Origin: Rhododendron vialii
Taxonomy: Eukaryota > Streptophyta > Magnoliopsida > Ericales > Ericaceae
Assembly (NCBI RefSeq): GCF_030253575.1
Contig: NC_080557.1
Coordinates: 45,894,501 to 45,958,500, forward strand
Direction: 5' to 3'
Length of the DNA: 64,000 nucleotides
Shown here: positions 33,634 through 45,358 of the stretch, in pieces
How positions within the stretch are numbered: position 1 is the stretch's first letter
How the letters are laid out: the number at the start of each line of letters is the position of its first letter
Made by a program: the position numbers and the translations under genes
Notes under the pieces: model-generated
Told to the model about the DNA's origin: nothing
What the model saw: the letters and a program-made list of their open reading frames with translations, nothing else
The model's database searches: none

Positions 33634-34179
33634 GACATGTGCAATGGAAGGGTATTAAGGACATTTGTTCACTCTCTTGGTGTTGGTGGGTTGTCTCTAC
33701 ACTAAATGATATTTAGAGTAGTACCGAATTCGGGGTATCCTAACAGATTTTGGTAATAATTATCCTGACAGATTTTGGTAATTATTATGGGTTCAAACAC
33801 ATGGCATATATAAAAGGAAAACACAAATTTCAGGAACTTTGTTTTTATCGAGAAGGCAGTTTAAATTTATTTATTTTTCCCGTTTTGATTGGATTTTTTT
33901 TCAATTTTGGTCCATACTTTGATATTTGTCTAATTTTCCCGTTAAATCCAATGATTGATATTAGAAGGAAACCATATTTTGATGCTTTAGATTGACCACA
34001 TAGATTACTAAGTGGCGAATTTAGTAAGATCGGATAAGCAATTGTGGCTATGTTAAGCGGCGACAAAGACGATGTAAGCCAATTATTACTAAAAATGGCG
34101 GCGTAACATGCAGAGATAAGTATGTCGTTGGCGCTGTCATTTTCAACCAGTTTTGACGCTCTATAACTGTCAAATCAAA

Positions 34180-35987
34180 ATTAAGAGAGTTTATTAACAT
34201 GTTTATCGTTAATGTTGTCTTAATCATTACTAATCACCGAACACTTAAAATTAACAAGAGTCCTCATATTTTTAAAATTTGCACGTCTTAGTAATTGGAG
34301 GAATTATCTTAAATAATAAGGGGAATGAACGTTTGTGGGAGGAATTATCTTAAATAATTGCCTTATCTAAGATTTGAGCACTTTTTTGGACAACAAATTA
34401 AAACACAGGCTGCATTCCGAAGATTATACATTGGTAACTAAATATGGAAAATATATTTCGACTCTCAACTTGGTAAATGAACATTACTTCCTCATAGTTG
34501 AAGAGTTGATTTGCGAACATCGCAATGTTTGTTTTTCGCAAAATAAACGATACTCCTATATTGATCTGAAAAAACATAAGCTTCAAATGGATCAGATTGG
34601 TTTTTTATCGGAGACCTTGAATAAGAAGTTTTATAATAACACGTGCGACAAAAAAAAAGTCAGAATTTAGCCTTTTTGTTTTGGTCACTCGATAGATGTC
34701 TTAGCCTACTATTAAGGGGGTGTCAGAATTAAGTCAATAATTGTTAAATGGTGGCAGCCGTGCGCTGCCGTATTGCATATATGGAATTACCCAAACCAAC
34801 CTTGGGTGTGCTAAGGATGCCGTTAATTAATATGGATTTTGATGCACTGAATTGTCAAATGAAATTATAGGCCGATACAAGTATAGTTTTGCGCCTGTAC
34901 AAAATGCCGCAAGGTTGCCGCATTCATTTATCAATATTACATGCTTTATCATATTTCAACATCAAGCTTTCAAGATTTTCATCTTAAATTTGGTGAAGCT
35001 AAATAACTTTCCACAAAATCATCACTAATAGCAGGCTACAAATATGTAAACAGAGTAACTGGAATGGGGGACGGGACGCAACATGCATGACAGCTGCATG
35101 GATGAATCCAGAATAGATGGGGAAAAAGAAATGGAGCTGATACCAAGTAAACAAAGTGTCGAAATGCGGCTTGATGATTATGCCTCTGTGAAAGACCAAT
35201 CGGCATTCCTAATTACAACGTTTTGATGCAGGATTCCCAAGTGCTTGCTTGTTTCAACTGCATCATGACAGAGTATTACGAAAAGGCACCAGATCACTCT
35301 TCGTACTTTTTCCCGTTGAATTCATTCAATGAGTGTTTCCTGGGAGTGTCACGGGCATTCTTTGGAAGCTGCAGAAATAAGACAGCATTATGGAATCTTG
35401 GTTTTCTAAGCAATATACTACTCGACAGAAGAGATTGTGATTTGAAGTAATTGAATATCTAAGAAAATGATCAAGGTAACTGATGCTCGAACAGTTTAAT
35501 GTTGAGAGCTTTCTGGCAGAACAAAAATTTTCACAAATGCCACAAGTTTTGAGATCCTATGCACTAAAACAGCAGAATTAAAAATTTCATCTTTTCTCCT
35601 CTAGGATTCATGTCACTCCCTCTGGTGGGGTCCCACTCTAGTACGATTTGGAGTGCACGCACAGCAAGGTACATAACCAGATTGTTGTGATTGCAGTAGT
35701 GATTGGATTAGGGATTTGCGGAGGGAATCGCTGAGAGAGGAAAAGAGCGTAAAAGCTAAATTTGTTTCTCTTGCTTCCTTACTATTAGCCTTTCTCTTGA
35801 TAAACCATATCCCTCCGCAAATCCATGAGCCAAAAAAAAGCCTTTTAAGGTTTTCTGGTTTACGTACAAGAGCAAGACTTTCTTCAGAAACACAAGGACA
35901 TAGACTATGTTTATGAAACGTTACTCGTGGGATATCTATTATGACTCCCATCAAGGCCTCATCTGTACAAAACTCACCTAATTGAAC
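34180..35987. other. Intergenic and 3' flank of the PP2A B'' gene
   Basis: No supported exon. The part from about 35600 to 35987 is probably the 3' untranslated region of the PP2A gene on the minus strand. Confidence 0.4.
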
Positions 35988-38900
35988 TCAAAAGGGTGCC
36001 TCAACTGATCTTTTCCAGACTTTAATACCTTCATTTTTGTCTCCCTCTTCTTCTATTGAGAGCCTAATATATTCTCTATGTGCAAAGCGATCCCAATCTG
36101 TCAAAGACGGATCCTCTCGCTCCTGCTTACAACATCACATAACACTGAAGTTAAAGTAGGCTAGTAGCAGAGAAATTGTACCTGCATCTCGATGGTGAGG
36201 CCATGAAATATCAAAGAACAAAATCGTCAAAGTACCTGGCGAATGAGAAATGGATCACGAGTTTCGAAAGCCATGAACTTATTGAGATTGAAAAGGATAT
36301 TGAAAATGTGTCCTGAAAGTTTGCACCCTTTGAAGTCACGGAGTGTGATGTAATCCTCCCTCTGCAAGCAATATGGCATCAGTGAAGGTGAAGAGATCTC
36401 CAAATAGACAAGGGAAAGGAGGACACAACGACAGGATAAGTTGCAACCTCTGGTTTAATCATGTCCACAATCTGACATAAGATGTCTTCAAATAGTATAG
36501 GCTCTTGGGCCATGCACTCTATTCGGTGAAACTGTTCCTCATAAATATACTGCATTTCATTCACTGTTATCACCCCATTTCCATCCAAATCTATGCATTT
36601 GAACCTAACAAAGTTGTTTGAATAGTAAGTGGAGTAAAAAAGATGATATAAAATTAAATCTCTTGAATAAGCAGAAACTAAAGGCCTGGATTGCTTCAAA
36701 TCTTGCGTGATACTCTACCTCAAATGTCTACCTCATAGTTTCATAAGGAAATTCCTACAAATCTAGAAAACTTAAAAGAACCAATTTTCCTTCCACCATT
36801 TCCGCAGTGAATCCTCATTTAAAATGTTTGACAAATTTAGGGTGCCAACAGTTCATCTAAAGACCTTCTCATTAGGTTCTTGCCCAAGTCCCAAGTAATT
36901 TTTTCAAAATGCCTCACCAATTAGATTATCAATCATCAGGATGAGAATACATCAATCAAAAATTTAGTACTACTACTGCTACCTAAAAATATCAACCATC
37001 AATGGTATCACTGGCTAATCGAGATATGAAATTGATGGAACCCAATTTGAGTGCAAAAAGAACTTGTAGCTACTGCAACTAATCAATAGTTGTAACAAGG
37101 CCAATGCACTTTTGAACTGAAGAGAGCAGTTTGAGGTAGGCAGTAGCAGAAGATAATTCTTCTTTTAGTATAGAAATCAATGACAGGAACAATTGGTAAT
37201 TGGCAGAACATATAAGATAACTATACCAATACTCAAGACTAGGTTCAGATGATTTATCCTCCTCCGCAAGCACGAAATAAACAAAATCTTCATAAGCCAT
37301 TTTCCCTTCAATATTGCTACTAAAGTTCCTTGGAACCTGAAAATAATAGAGCAGAAAAACAACAATGCATTAGAGTTTAGTAGTAGATGCATAGGTGTTT
37401 AGGTATAGATGTTCACTCTGCACCAATATCAGTTAGTTTAATACACGTTTTTGAAGCATATAGTATCAAGTAACAAATACGAACCTGTGAAAATATCCTA
37501 CCAATGATCCTGTAAGTAAGAGCATGATTACCATATCTGATAAGGTTCTCCTTGTCAATTAAGAAATCATGGTCTGTGTCCAGCTCCCAAAATATGCAGT
37601 ATATAACATAAAAGTGCTCATAAGAGAAGTACCTGAATAAAAGGGAAAGCATGAATCAACAGCTCACATCAATCAACAATCAATGAACCCAGTCATCAAA
37701 CAGAAAAGAAATTAGTTCCCATGTTACCAATGGCAGTCATACACCAAAATTTCAAACACAATTTCTTAAAATAAGATAACACGTACAAATTAGTCTTATG
37801 AAACATAAAGAGACAAAACCTCCTTGACCAGGATGAGCTTGCAGCCCACGAGTGTCCTTGTCTAAAACTTCCAGAAGTTCATTTGTGTCTGCTGCCCTTA
37901 AAAAGGAACTAACTCAAAATATATATACGAGCTCTGGTAGCTTGTTTAGCGAGCCCCAGAAATAAAGTTGATCCTTCGAAGGAGTACACCAGATGCTGAA
38001 TTAAAAATATACTTGTAATTGCAGCCAAACTGAAAATAATTTTTCAAATGTCCTTCACTCCAATCATGCAAAGAATCTCCCAAGCACACTTACCTCAGAA
38101 TTTTGTTAATATCCTTTTCTTCATCTGCATGCTGCATTGCTTCAATAAGGTTTCCACGTTTCAGCTCCCTGAGGGTCAGTTGGCCATTTCCAGATCTATT
38201 GACGTAGAAAAATATTCTGCATACAACAGTTTCAGCTGGACCATTGTTCATGTTCAAAGCATGTTAGTAACCACGTGCCCACTAACTTTTAAAAGAAAAA
38301 AGAGAACAAAACTAGATTAAATGTCCAAAATACAACTGAAAAACGTCTGTCAAGATTAACAGCAGTTTTGCCATGATCTGTTCCATTCATCCCAGTCTTA
38401 CCTTGTGACCACGAGCAAAACGAGAAAAAAGAAAAAAAAAAAAGGCGGGACATTAGATCAACGGTCCCACGAGTAAACCACAAGGAACTTGTCAACTGAT
38501 TAAGAGCATACCATATCTTTCTTGAAAGTCGGGTGTGCTTTGTAAGAATTCCAACCCTGGATGGGTAGCCAAAAGTTCCCGAAGAATAGGTTTGAAGTCA
38601 GCCTGAATGCAAGATCCAGAGAAATGAATGGCGAATACATAAAAGAAAATTGAAATGAAGAAGAAAAGAGCCAAAGGCAATAATAACATACAACCAAATC
38701 TAGGGCCACGTCATGGCATACAACCAACGTCTATGGCCACTAGGATTGCAGAGATTTACCAGTGATCCTGTTGCAATTTCTGTTAACTCTTAACCATACG
38801 CATGAAGGAAAAGTTGAGATCCCAAATATCACACTGAAGTAAGAATCATTGAAATAACCTTGGTAAGATATTTAAGGTTAGGTTGCTTAAGAATTTTGAA

Positions 38901-41042
38901 TATCTGGGTCGCTATATCCTTTGTCAGCATGTTGCCATCAACCCAATATTTGACAAATGCATCTCTGCAAACACGAAAAATTATGCAGCATATCAGCAAG
39001 GAGGGGTGACAAACCTTGTTCTCATGTGACATTAAGCTAAAATCATCTTCCCGTGGGTTAAAAATTCATAGTTATGCACTTGTCAGAATCTAAAGGGGTC
39101 CTAAACTGATTTAGTTACCTAGTAACCATTCCTGTGCAAGCAGTGTCTATCTTTCTGAAAAGCGCAGAGGAAAAGAATGATGGCAACTTGCATAATTCCT
39201 TTGTGACTTGTTTAAATTCTGCATCATGAAATCAAGAAAATAGTTACTCGAGTCTAAGATAGGAGGAAGGATAAAACCAAGATTTATCTTCCAACATAGA
39301 TGTAAGAGAAAACCAGAGAAAGCAGATATCTGACCATGTACTTGCAATCCATCCGATCCATTGAAAAGCTGATTGATTCTAGAAAGACATTGTTCTTTTA
39401 GTTCCTTTGGGGCTGGACAACCATTTTGAAAATAGAACTGAAAGAACATAAATACACATGGATGTTGCATTCGATACATAAGACAAGTAACAACAGCATT
39501 ACAATTAGGGGCGATAAACGAGTCGAGCAGTTAGTCGTTCAAGTTTGGTTTGAAAACTTAACGAGCTTCAAAACATGTTCAAGCTTAGCTTATTTATGAG
39601 ACAAGCTGATCTCGAACGGGCTTCAATCGAGCCAAACACGAGTAGAGTAGTAGCCTGTTCGAGCTTGGTTTAAAAGCTTAACGATTTTCAAAAAATGTTC
39701 AAGCTTCATTTGTTTATGTAACAAATCTATCACGAATGAGCTTCTAAAACACGAGCTCAAACTCGAATAGCTTGGTTCGTTTATCGGCCTTCATTACGAT
39801 TGGTTCAATGGGTCAAACCTGAGGTATGTTTTCTCTAACTGGTTCACATTTTAGTGTAGAACCCAGTGAAAAAGGGTTAGTCCTCTGCTTCAAAGAACGC
39901 GGAGAACTAGAATCAATTCCAGGTGAAAGTGGAGGTGCACTACTACCCACATGAAACTTAGAAGCCAATGAATTGCTACCACCAACAACATTTGAAATCG
40001 AAGAGGTCCCCATGGCATTATTAGTAGGTATACCTGATTTTGCATCATTAAGTAACGATTTCACCTGCATTTTTCCAAAATAGAGGGAAATATATTCAAC
40101 AAGACTATTACGAAATCGGCCAAATCAACAAACAAATACAGGCGCATGAAAAGAACAATCAAGAAAATAAACAAAGAACAAAAGACACGTACATTTTTAA
40201 GTGGTTCCCAAATGTGTGGTTGAATATGTTAGGGTCCGGAGTGCCCCCTTGGATTAGGTTACACAATGCCACTCCCCGCGACTGCTCTAAAAATAAACTT
40301 GCGGGTGTGATGTTGAATGACATAAAGATTTAATTGAAGCCATTAACACCAATTGGTTTTAGGAAAGAGGTGGAAAAGCAGACCGACAAGTAGTATTAGA
40401 GCCAGGAGGTGATAGGTTCGAATTGCGGGAGCGTCATCGCGAGGGAGGGACTGTTGGGCCCGGAGTGGCCCCCATGGATTTGGTTACATAATGATACTCT
40501 CTACAACCGCTCTAAATAACAGACTTGGGGGCGGTGTCGAATGTCGTAAAAGACTAAATTGAAGTCCTCCCTAACAGGGTTAGGTTAGGTTTTACGAGAG
40601 ATGGTGGAAAAGCGGTCCGACAGAATACATCTTTGGCTCATACCAGTTTCTGCTACGTATGGAATGAAAAGGGAATACAAGTGGATATAAGAAGTGTTAA
40701 TAACCTAGCCAAGCCAGTTTTTAGTACGTATGGGGTGAAAGAGAGTACAAGTGGATATAACCTAGCTAAGCGCAACCCAAATCAAATATGGCTTTCACAA
40801 GCCCAACATAGACACCCACTCCAAAATCAACCGATGAGTTTCGACCCGAAGAGAAAAAGTAACAAAATCACAAGAAGGAAAGGTACCAGTCGGCCAGTTT
40901 GTGGAAGTGATAACCACTGAGCAAACAGGTCTTCGGCAATCCGAGGGCTGTTCTTTAGCCTTACTACAGAGGAGACCTCTTGTTCTTGTAGTTGCAGCAA
41001 CAGTTCAGGGTCCAGTGACGTCACATCCCCCACGATATCCAT
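35988..41042 (-). CDS. PP2A regulatory subunit B'' (EF-hand type)
   Basis: Calcium-binding regulatory subunit that targets the PP2A core phosphatase. Twelve exons on the minus strand: 41042-40887, 40064-39819, 39437-39335, 39218-39119, 38964-38859, 38602-38512, 38235-38094, 37632-37485, 37336-37227, 36604-36448, 36361-36236 and 36122-35988. All borders are GT-AG. The sum is 540 codons, 539 residues, normal for the plant B''alpha/beta group. The start [15 protein letters not shown] is the typical N-terminus. A Ser/Pro-rich linker (about 70-130) is followed by [19 protein letters not shown]-hand loop 1 is [12 protein letters not shown] (333-344). EF-hand loop 2 is [12 protein letters not shown] (406-417), with canonical D-x-D-x-N and Glu at position 12. 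The C-terminus holds [20 protein letters not shown] and [18 protein letters not shown] and ends VEAPF. TON2/FASS is less likely because of the N-terminus. Intron 1 holds a TRIM and intron 2 a foldback MITE. Confidence 0.94.
39507..39792. mobile_element. Mutator-like MITE with duplicated core, in PP2A B'' intron 2
   Basis: The ends AGGGGCGATAAACGAG and GTTCGTTTATCGGCCTTC are an imperfect inverted repeat. The flanks ATTACAATT (39498-39506) and ATTACGATT (39793-39801) differ at one base, so they look like a 9 bp target duplication, the Mutator hallmark. Inside are two diverged direct copies of about 130 bp built from words such as TTCAAGCTT, AACGAGCTT and CGAGC. Confidence 0.65.
40227..40622 (+). 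mobile_element. TRIM-type LTR retroelement in PP2A B'' intron 1
   Basis: A miniature non-coding LTR element of 396 bp. LTR 1 (40227-40388) starts TGTTAGGGTCCGGAGTG and ends CCGACA. LTR 2 (40452-40622) starts TGTTGGGCCCGGAGTG and ends CCGACA. The internal part of about 63 bases begins with TAGTATTAGAGCCAGG, which matches the initiator-Met tRNA primer-binding site well, and ends in the purine tract GCGAGGGAGGGA. GAATA lies directly on both sides (40222-40226 and 40623-40627), a 5 bp target duplication. It looks structurally whole but has no genes. The two LTRs have clearly diverged, so the insertion is not recent. Confidence 0.88.
40645..40770. repeat. Short imperfect direct repeat in PP2A B'' intron 1
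   Basis: The block TACGTATGGAATGAAAAG ... TACAAGTGGATATAA at about 40655-40690 recurs at about 40725-40760 as TACGTATGGGGTGAAAG ... TACAAGTGGATATAA. Confidence 0.6.
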
Positions 41043-41252
41043 ATCCAGTCTATATACAAATGAAATGGTTGTATATCATCGGCCACCACCACTTCCAAAA
41101 TCTAGCTCTAGACGACCACCGATGAGAGAGAGAGAGAGAGAGCGCACTCGTTAACAGAAGTTTGATGTTTATATACAGACGTATACGTATGCTCCTGCTT
41201 ACGTGTCTACATACACTCCTCTCTTTGCATTTCGAGACAACAAGAGAGAGTT
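41043..41252. promoter_or_regulatory. Upstream region of the PP2A B'' gene
   Basis: Contains a GA run (41126-41142, CT on the coding strand) within 100 bases of the ATG. It is directly followed by the foldback at 41253, so the proximal promoter is short or lies in the element. Confidence 0.4.
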
Positions 41253-41962
41253 TGCTACGTACACTGCACCAAATCACTACATCATCCATTATATTTTCAG
41301 TGTAATCCACTCAAGATTTAAAAAAAGAGGAATGTTACATACACTACACACTTTCACTACACCATCCACTACATTTTTTATGAGACTCATTTCGGGTCCA
41401 ACAAAAAATACAAAAAAATATCCATAAATTTTAAAATAATATTTTAGAGGGCTCCGTAAAAAATCAGCTCTAACGGGTATCGATAAATATTATTTCTGAG
41501 TTTGTATGTTCGAAACTACGCAGTTGAGCATTTTCACTCCTATTATTTCCTGTTAGTGCAGTGTACAAGTGGATATAAGAAGTACACTACACTAAACCAC
41601 TACATCATTCACTACATTTTTTATGGGACTTATTTCAGGTCTCACAAAAAATTCAAAAAAATATTCATAAATTTTAAAATAATATTTTAGAGGGGCCTGT
41701 AAAAAAATTAGCTCTAACGGATATCGATTAGTATTATTTCTAGATTTGTAGGAGCGAAAATGCTAAACTGTGCAGTTTTGGCCGTACGAACCCATAAATA
41801 ATAGTATTTACCGATATCCGTTAGAGCTAATTTTTTATAAGGCCTCATAAAAAACATTATTTTAAAATTTTTGGATATTTTTTTGTATTTTTTTGAAATC
41901 TTGAGTGGACTTCACTAAAAATGTAATGGATGATGTAGTGGTTTGGTGTAGTGTACGTAGCA
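41253..41962. mobile_element. Foldback element 4 with three left-arm copies
   Basis: The outer ends are inverted: TGCTACGTACACTGCACCAA at 41253 and the near reverse complement of it (TTGGTGTAGTGTACGTAGCA) ending at 41962. Between them lie two further direct copies of the left arm, starting near 41332 and 41575. Each reads CACTACA-CATCCACTACATTTTTTATG, then TAAATTTTAAAATAATATTTTAGAGG, then AGCTCTAACGG-TATCGAT (given in parts). A single right arm starts near 41790. It shares the AAAAATCAGCT ... GATATCG core with the elements at 7303, 9408 and 9857. Confidence 0.8.
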
Positions 41963-42744
41963 TCTCTCTAGTATTGTAAATTAACATGAAAAAAAATGAA
42001 TTGGTGTGATAGTCCTGCACTTATTGGCGGGAACATCACGTGGGAGTGCTCCGGAAGCAATTATAATTTTCTGTAAATGACCGTCTCATATTTCATAAGC
42101 TGTCATTTTTTTTTTCAATTTGATCACTTTAAGAATTACAGTTTCCTACTTTGCTTAAGCCCGACTGTAAGTATAAGCTCAACAGATCACCGTCTAAAGC
42201 GCACAAATTTGGCCTCAAAATTGGGGTTCGTTATGGAAAAATCTAACAACCCCTTCTGATGGTGAAAAAATGTGAGATAAGAAAATGGGAGTCATTTTCA
42301 CTTTAAAGTCTCACCATTTCAGGTGAGATTGGATGAGAAAGAAGAAGAGCCAGCTAAAAATGATTTGACTAGAAACCATGACCATTTCTGTTCTTTTCTC
42401 CTGAAATCTCACCATTCGAACGGGTTGTAAGGGTGTGTAAATGACAATAATGCTGCACGATCTTTATGCACAAGCAGCACAATTGTACATTAGCCAGATA
42501 ACGAACACAATAATAGCAAGAAATGGTGCCTGGAGGGTTCAATCCAGGCAGAAACCAGATTAATACCAACCACATGAAACAAATTCTCACCCAGAAGTCT
42601 CTCTCATATAGTTCAAATTTTCAGCATTCCATACGTAGTACAATTTCAGCATTCAAAGATTTACTGCTAGCATGGTGCACCATACTTAGTATTGCAATTA
42701 CTTCGAACAGCTACATAGTAATAAGCATGAAGCCTGTTAAGTGC
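41963..42744. other. Intergenic and NOP10 3' flank
   Basis: No exon is supported. The last few hundred bases probably include the NOP10 3' untranslated region. Confidence 0.4.
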
Positions 42745-45358
42745 CTAATATTTCGGGAGCGGCTTTTGAGTTGGCAGCAGTCCAAAGCGTTTCTTTAGAA
42801 GAACTCTGTGTCTTGAAAATTTGTCATCAGGAGAGAATCGAGCTGTAGTTGGAAAACAAAAGCAGATCAATTACTAAAGACACTGTATAGTTGCATAATT
42901 TTCTTTTGAAGGTAATATATCATCGAGTAGTATCAAAACATACATACAAACTGAGACACGTAAAAGAGCATACAAAGCCTGAGAAGGAAGATGAAGAGAA
43001 TGATTCACTATAAGTATAGTGAAGACTTAAAACATAATTCTACTTGGAGTAAGCATTCAAAAGAAAGGACGATAACCAACTCTTAGATTGTGGAGTGGAG
43101 ACAAAGTAATGCACATCTATTTCCAGGCGTTGGTGACAAAAAGAAGAGAATTGTGGGTGTGAATATGTTTCGTTGAACCAAGTGGCCCATTCTAAACGAC
43201 ATGCTAGAAAAGAAATGGAGGCTCTATAAATTAGTTCTGCGCCAATTCTGGAGGGCTATCGTCAAGAATAGGGTACCATAGGATAGTGACAAAAACAGAA
43301 AGGTGAAGTTCCAAAGGCAGAAACACCATGCTGTAAGCAAATTGACTCAACTTGAAAATACTGAACCCGCATTCGAAAATTGGAACCATAATAATCAAGA
43401 GGACAACATCACAGAAATGAAACTTTGGTCAAAGCTCTCTCTCTTAACTAAACCTCATTGGTCTAGAAAAGGTCCGAAAGCCTCATTTTAGAATTACTTA
43501 GAACATGACTTTGGATAAATTTACTTTCAATGGAGAAACCAAACAACAGCTCCACCGGATGGAGATAGTTGTTTTCTTAAATCCCCCAATAACAACCCAG
43601 TCTACTTCAGTCATTATCCATGGTTAAACCATGACAAACAAGAGAAGGGATGATATTTTTATGGGCATACTCAACCTGTAGTTTAATCCAAAGGATCCTT
43701 CAAAGTCGGAAACTCTTTTCCCCGTTTGAAAGTACAACAAAAATAGACTAATACATCCACAAACAAAAAGAAAAGTACCTGGATGAGCAGATTGTGTAGC
43801 CAATCCAAGTGGTGATTCTTTCTGCGTGCAGAAAAGTAACTCAAAAGTCAATAGTGAGCATAATACAAGACAAAGCCAATTAAAAATTAAATTGGCTGAG
43901 CTAAACAAAATATGGAAGATGAACGTGAAAATTAGATGAGCTGGGCTGAACAAAATATGGGCAATGAATTCATAAAAAGAAGATGGACGATAGATTCCAT
44001 TCACTTTAACCATCTAGAAGTATCCAATAAGAGAGCTTCAAAAGGTTCAGTGAAATATGTACACGTACCTTCCAGATTGAAATATTAAAATTTCCGAGGG
44101 CACATCCAGTAGTACATGTACCTTAATTTTTGTAGCTTTTTCCATATCTACGTAAACCTATTAATAGTACTGTATATGTGGTTCATAGCCTATCTAACAT
44201 GTGCCTTAAGCTGTGTGTTGCACAATATCTCTCCTATCTCAAGCTCCAGGAGAATTGGCCTTAGTGCAACTTGAGCCTTAGAGCAAGTCCAACCGTTAGT
44301 GCCAAATGGCATTACAGAAGCCATTTTTTTGCTCACTACAATGTGATAAAATAGCAATGCTATGACACCAGTTTGTGTCATTTTGGCACAATCTCAAAAC
44401 CAGACCGTCAGATTAAGCTCATCCTGTTTTTTGATGCAATGGCTTGGATGATGTGACAAGTTTAGCAATTGCCCAAAATGGCTTTATTCATTGCCAAAAA
44501 ATGGCAATGGCAACGGAAATCTGGCTTTATGGGTGTTGATACTCTAAATAAGACCAGATCCAACACACGTTCCAACTTAAGCCAAATGACAGCTAAACAT
44601 GATACTTACTACATCTACATGGCCCACAACTTGACTCATTCAAATCCAACTGACCCAACATATCAACCTTCCTAACTAGGATTCCAATTCATGAGGTGTA
44701 GTGGTGGACCATCTCGGAGATGAGCCACAATGGTAGAAGCATTAAGCAACTCAAGCCACAAAAGCCTCAAGAAGGTTCAAAGGCTTAACTTAACATTTAG
44801 GATTGCTTGCACCGATAACATTCATGTTCATGTACCAACACCACCATCAAGCTTAACCTAACTACTAGCTACCATCAAAGTTGAGCTTCATCAATGTTCA
44901 ACACTCCACATAAATAGATAACATCTAATCACCGGTGAAACCAAAGCTTAATTGAACCGGGTGTATAGCCCTCGATTGAAGCAAAAGATAATTCATGTAG
45001 TTAAGCCCAACTAATTGGGACATAAGGTTCAATTTGATGAGATTTACAATAGGGGTTATGAAAGGAAAAAAGAACTTAACTAAAACCCAAGTCGTACGAG
45101 TTAGCAAGTCCTTGGCATGGTCCGATTTCTCATACTCGAGGAATGTTTCAATGAGGGGTTATAATTTTAAAACTATATATAGCAACACTAAACGGTTGGA
45201 ACTGCTGTTGTAACGTGGAACATCATATCATATCATATAAATAAAAGCAGAAAAAAACAAAAAAAAAACAAAAAAAAAAGCATTGACCAAAAAAACCCAC
45301 AGACCTTAGTAGTGTAAACTTTGTCACCCTTCTCGTTTATGTAGAACTGAAGATACAT
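42745..45358 (-). CDS. NOP10: H/ACA ribonucleoprotein subunit 3 (NOP10)
   Basis: Small nucleolar protein of the box H/ACA complex that makes pseudouridine in rRNA, with CBF5, GAR1 and NHP2. Three minus-strand exons: 45358-45305, 43821-43779 and 42842-42745. They have GT-AG borders and give 64 residues, exactly the family length. The product reads [18 protein letters not shown], then [15 protein letters not shown], then [17 protein letters not shown], and ends [13 protein letters not shown]. Plant and animal NOP10 lack the metal-binding cysteines found in archaea, and none are present here. The introns are large for so small a protein (1.5 kb and 0.9 kb) and intron 1 contains a MITE at 44279. 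There is no other candidate start, since the first codon begins the conserved sheet. Confidence 0.96.
44279..44546. mobile_element. MITE with AGAGCAAGTCCAAC-type ends in NOP10 intron 1
   Basis: Left end AGAGCAAGTCCAACCGTTAG; right end AAAGCCAG-type ATGGGTGTTGATACTCT, inverted with several mismatches. The inside has palindromic GCCAAATGGCATT and TTGCCAAAAAATGGCAATGG words. No coding content. Confidence 0.45.

Noticed and set aside
43624-44013. 129-codon hydrophobic open frame on the minus strand
   Set aside because: It contains NOP10 exon 2 in frame ([15 protein letters not shown]); the rest is intron sequence rich in T.
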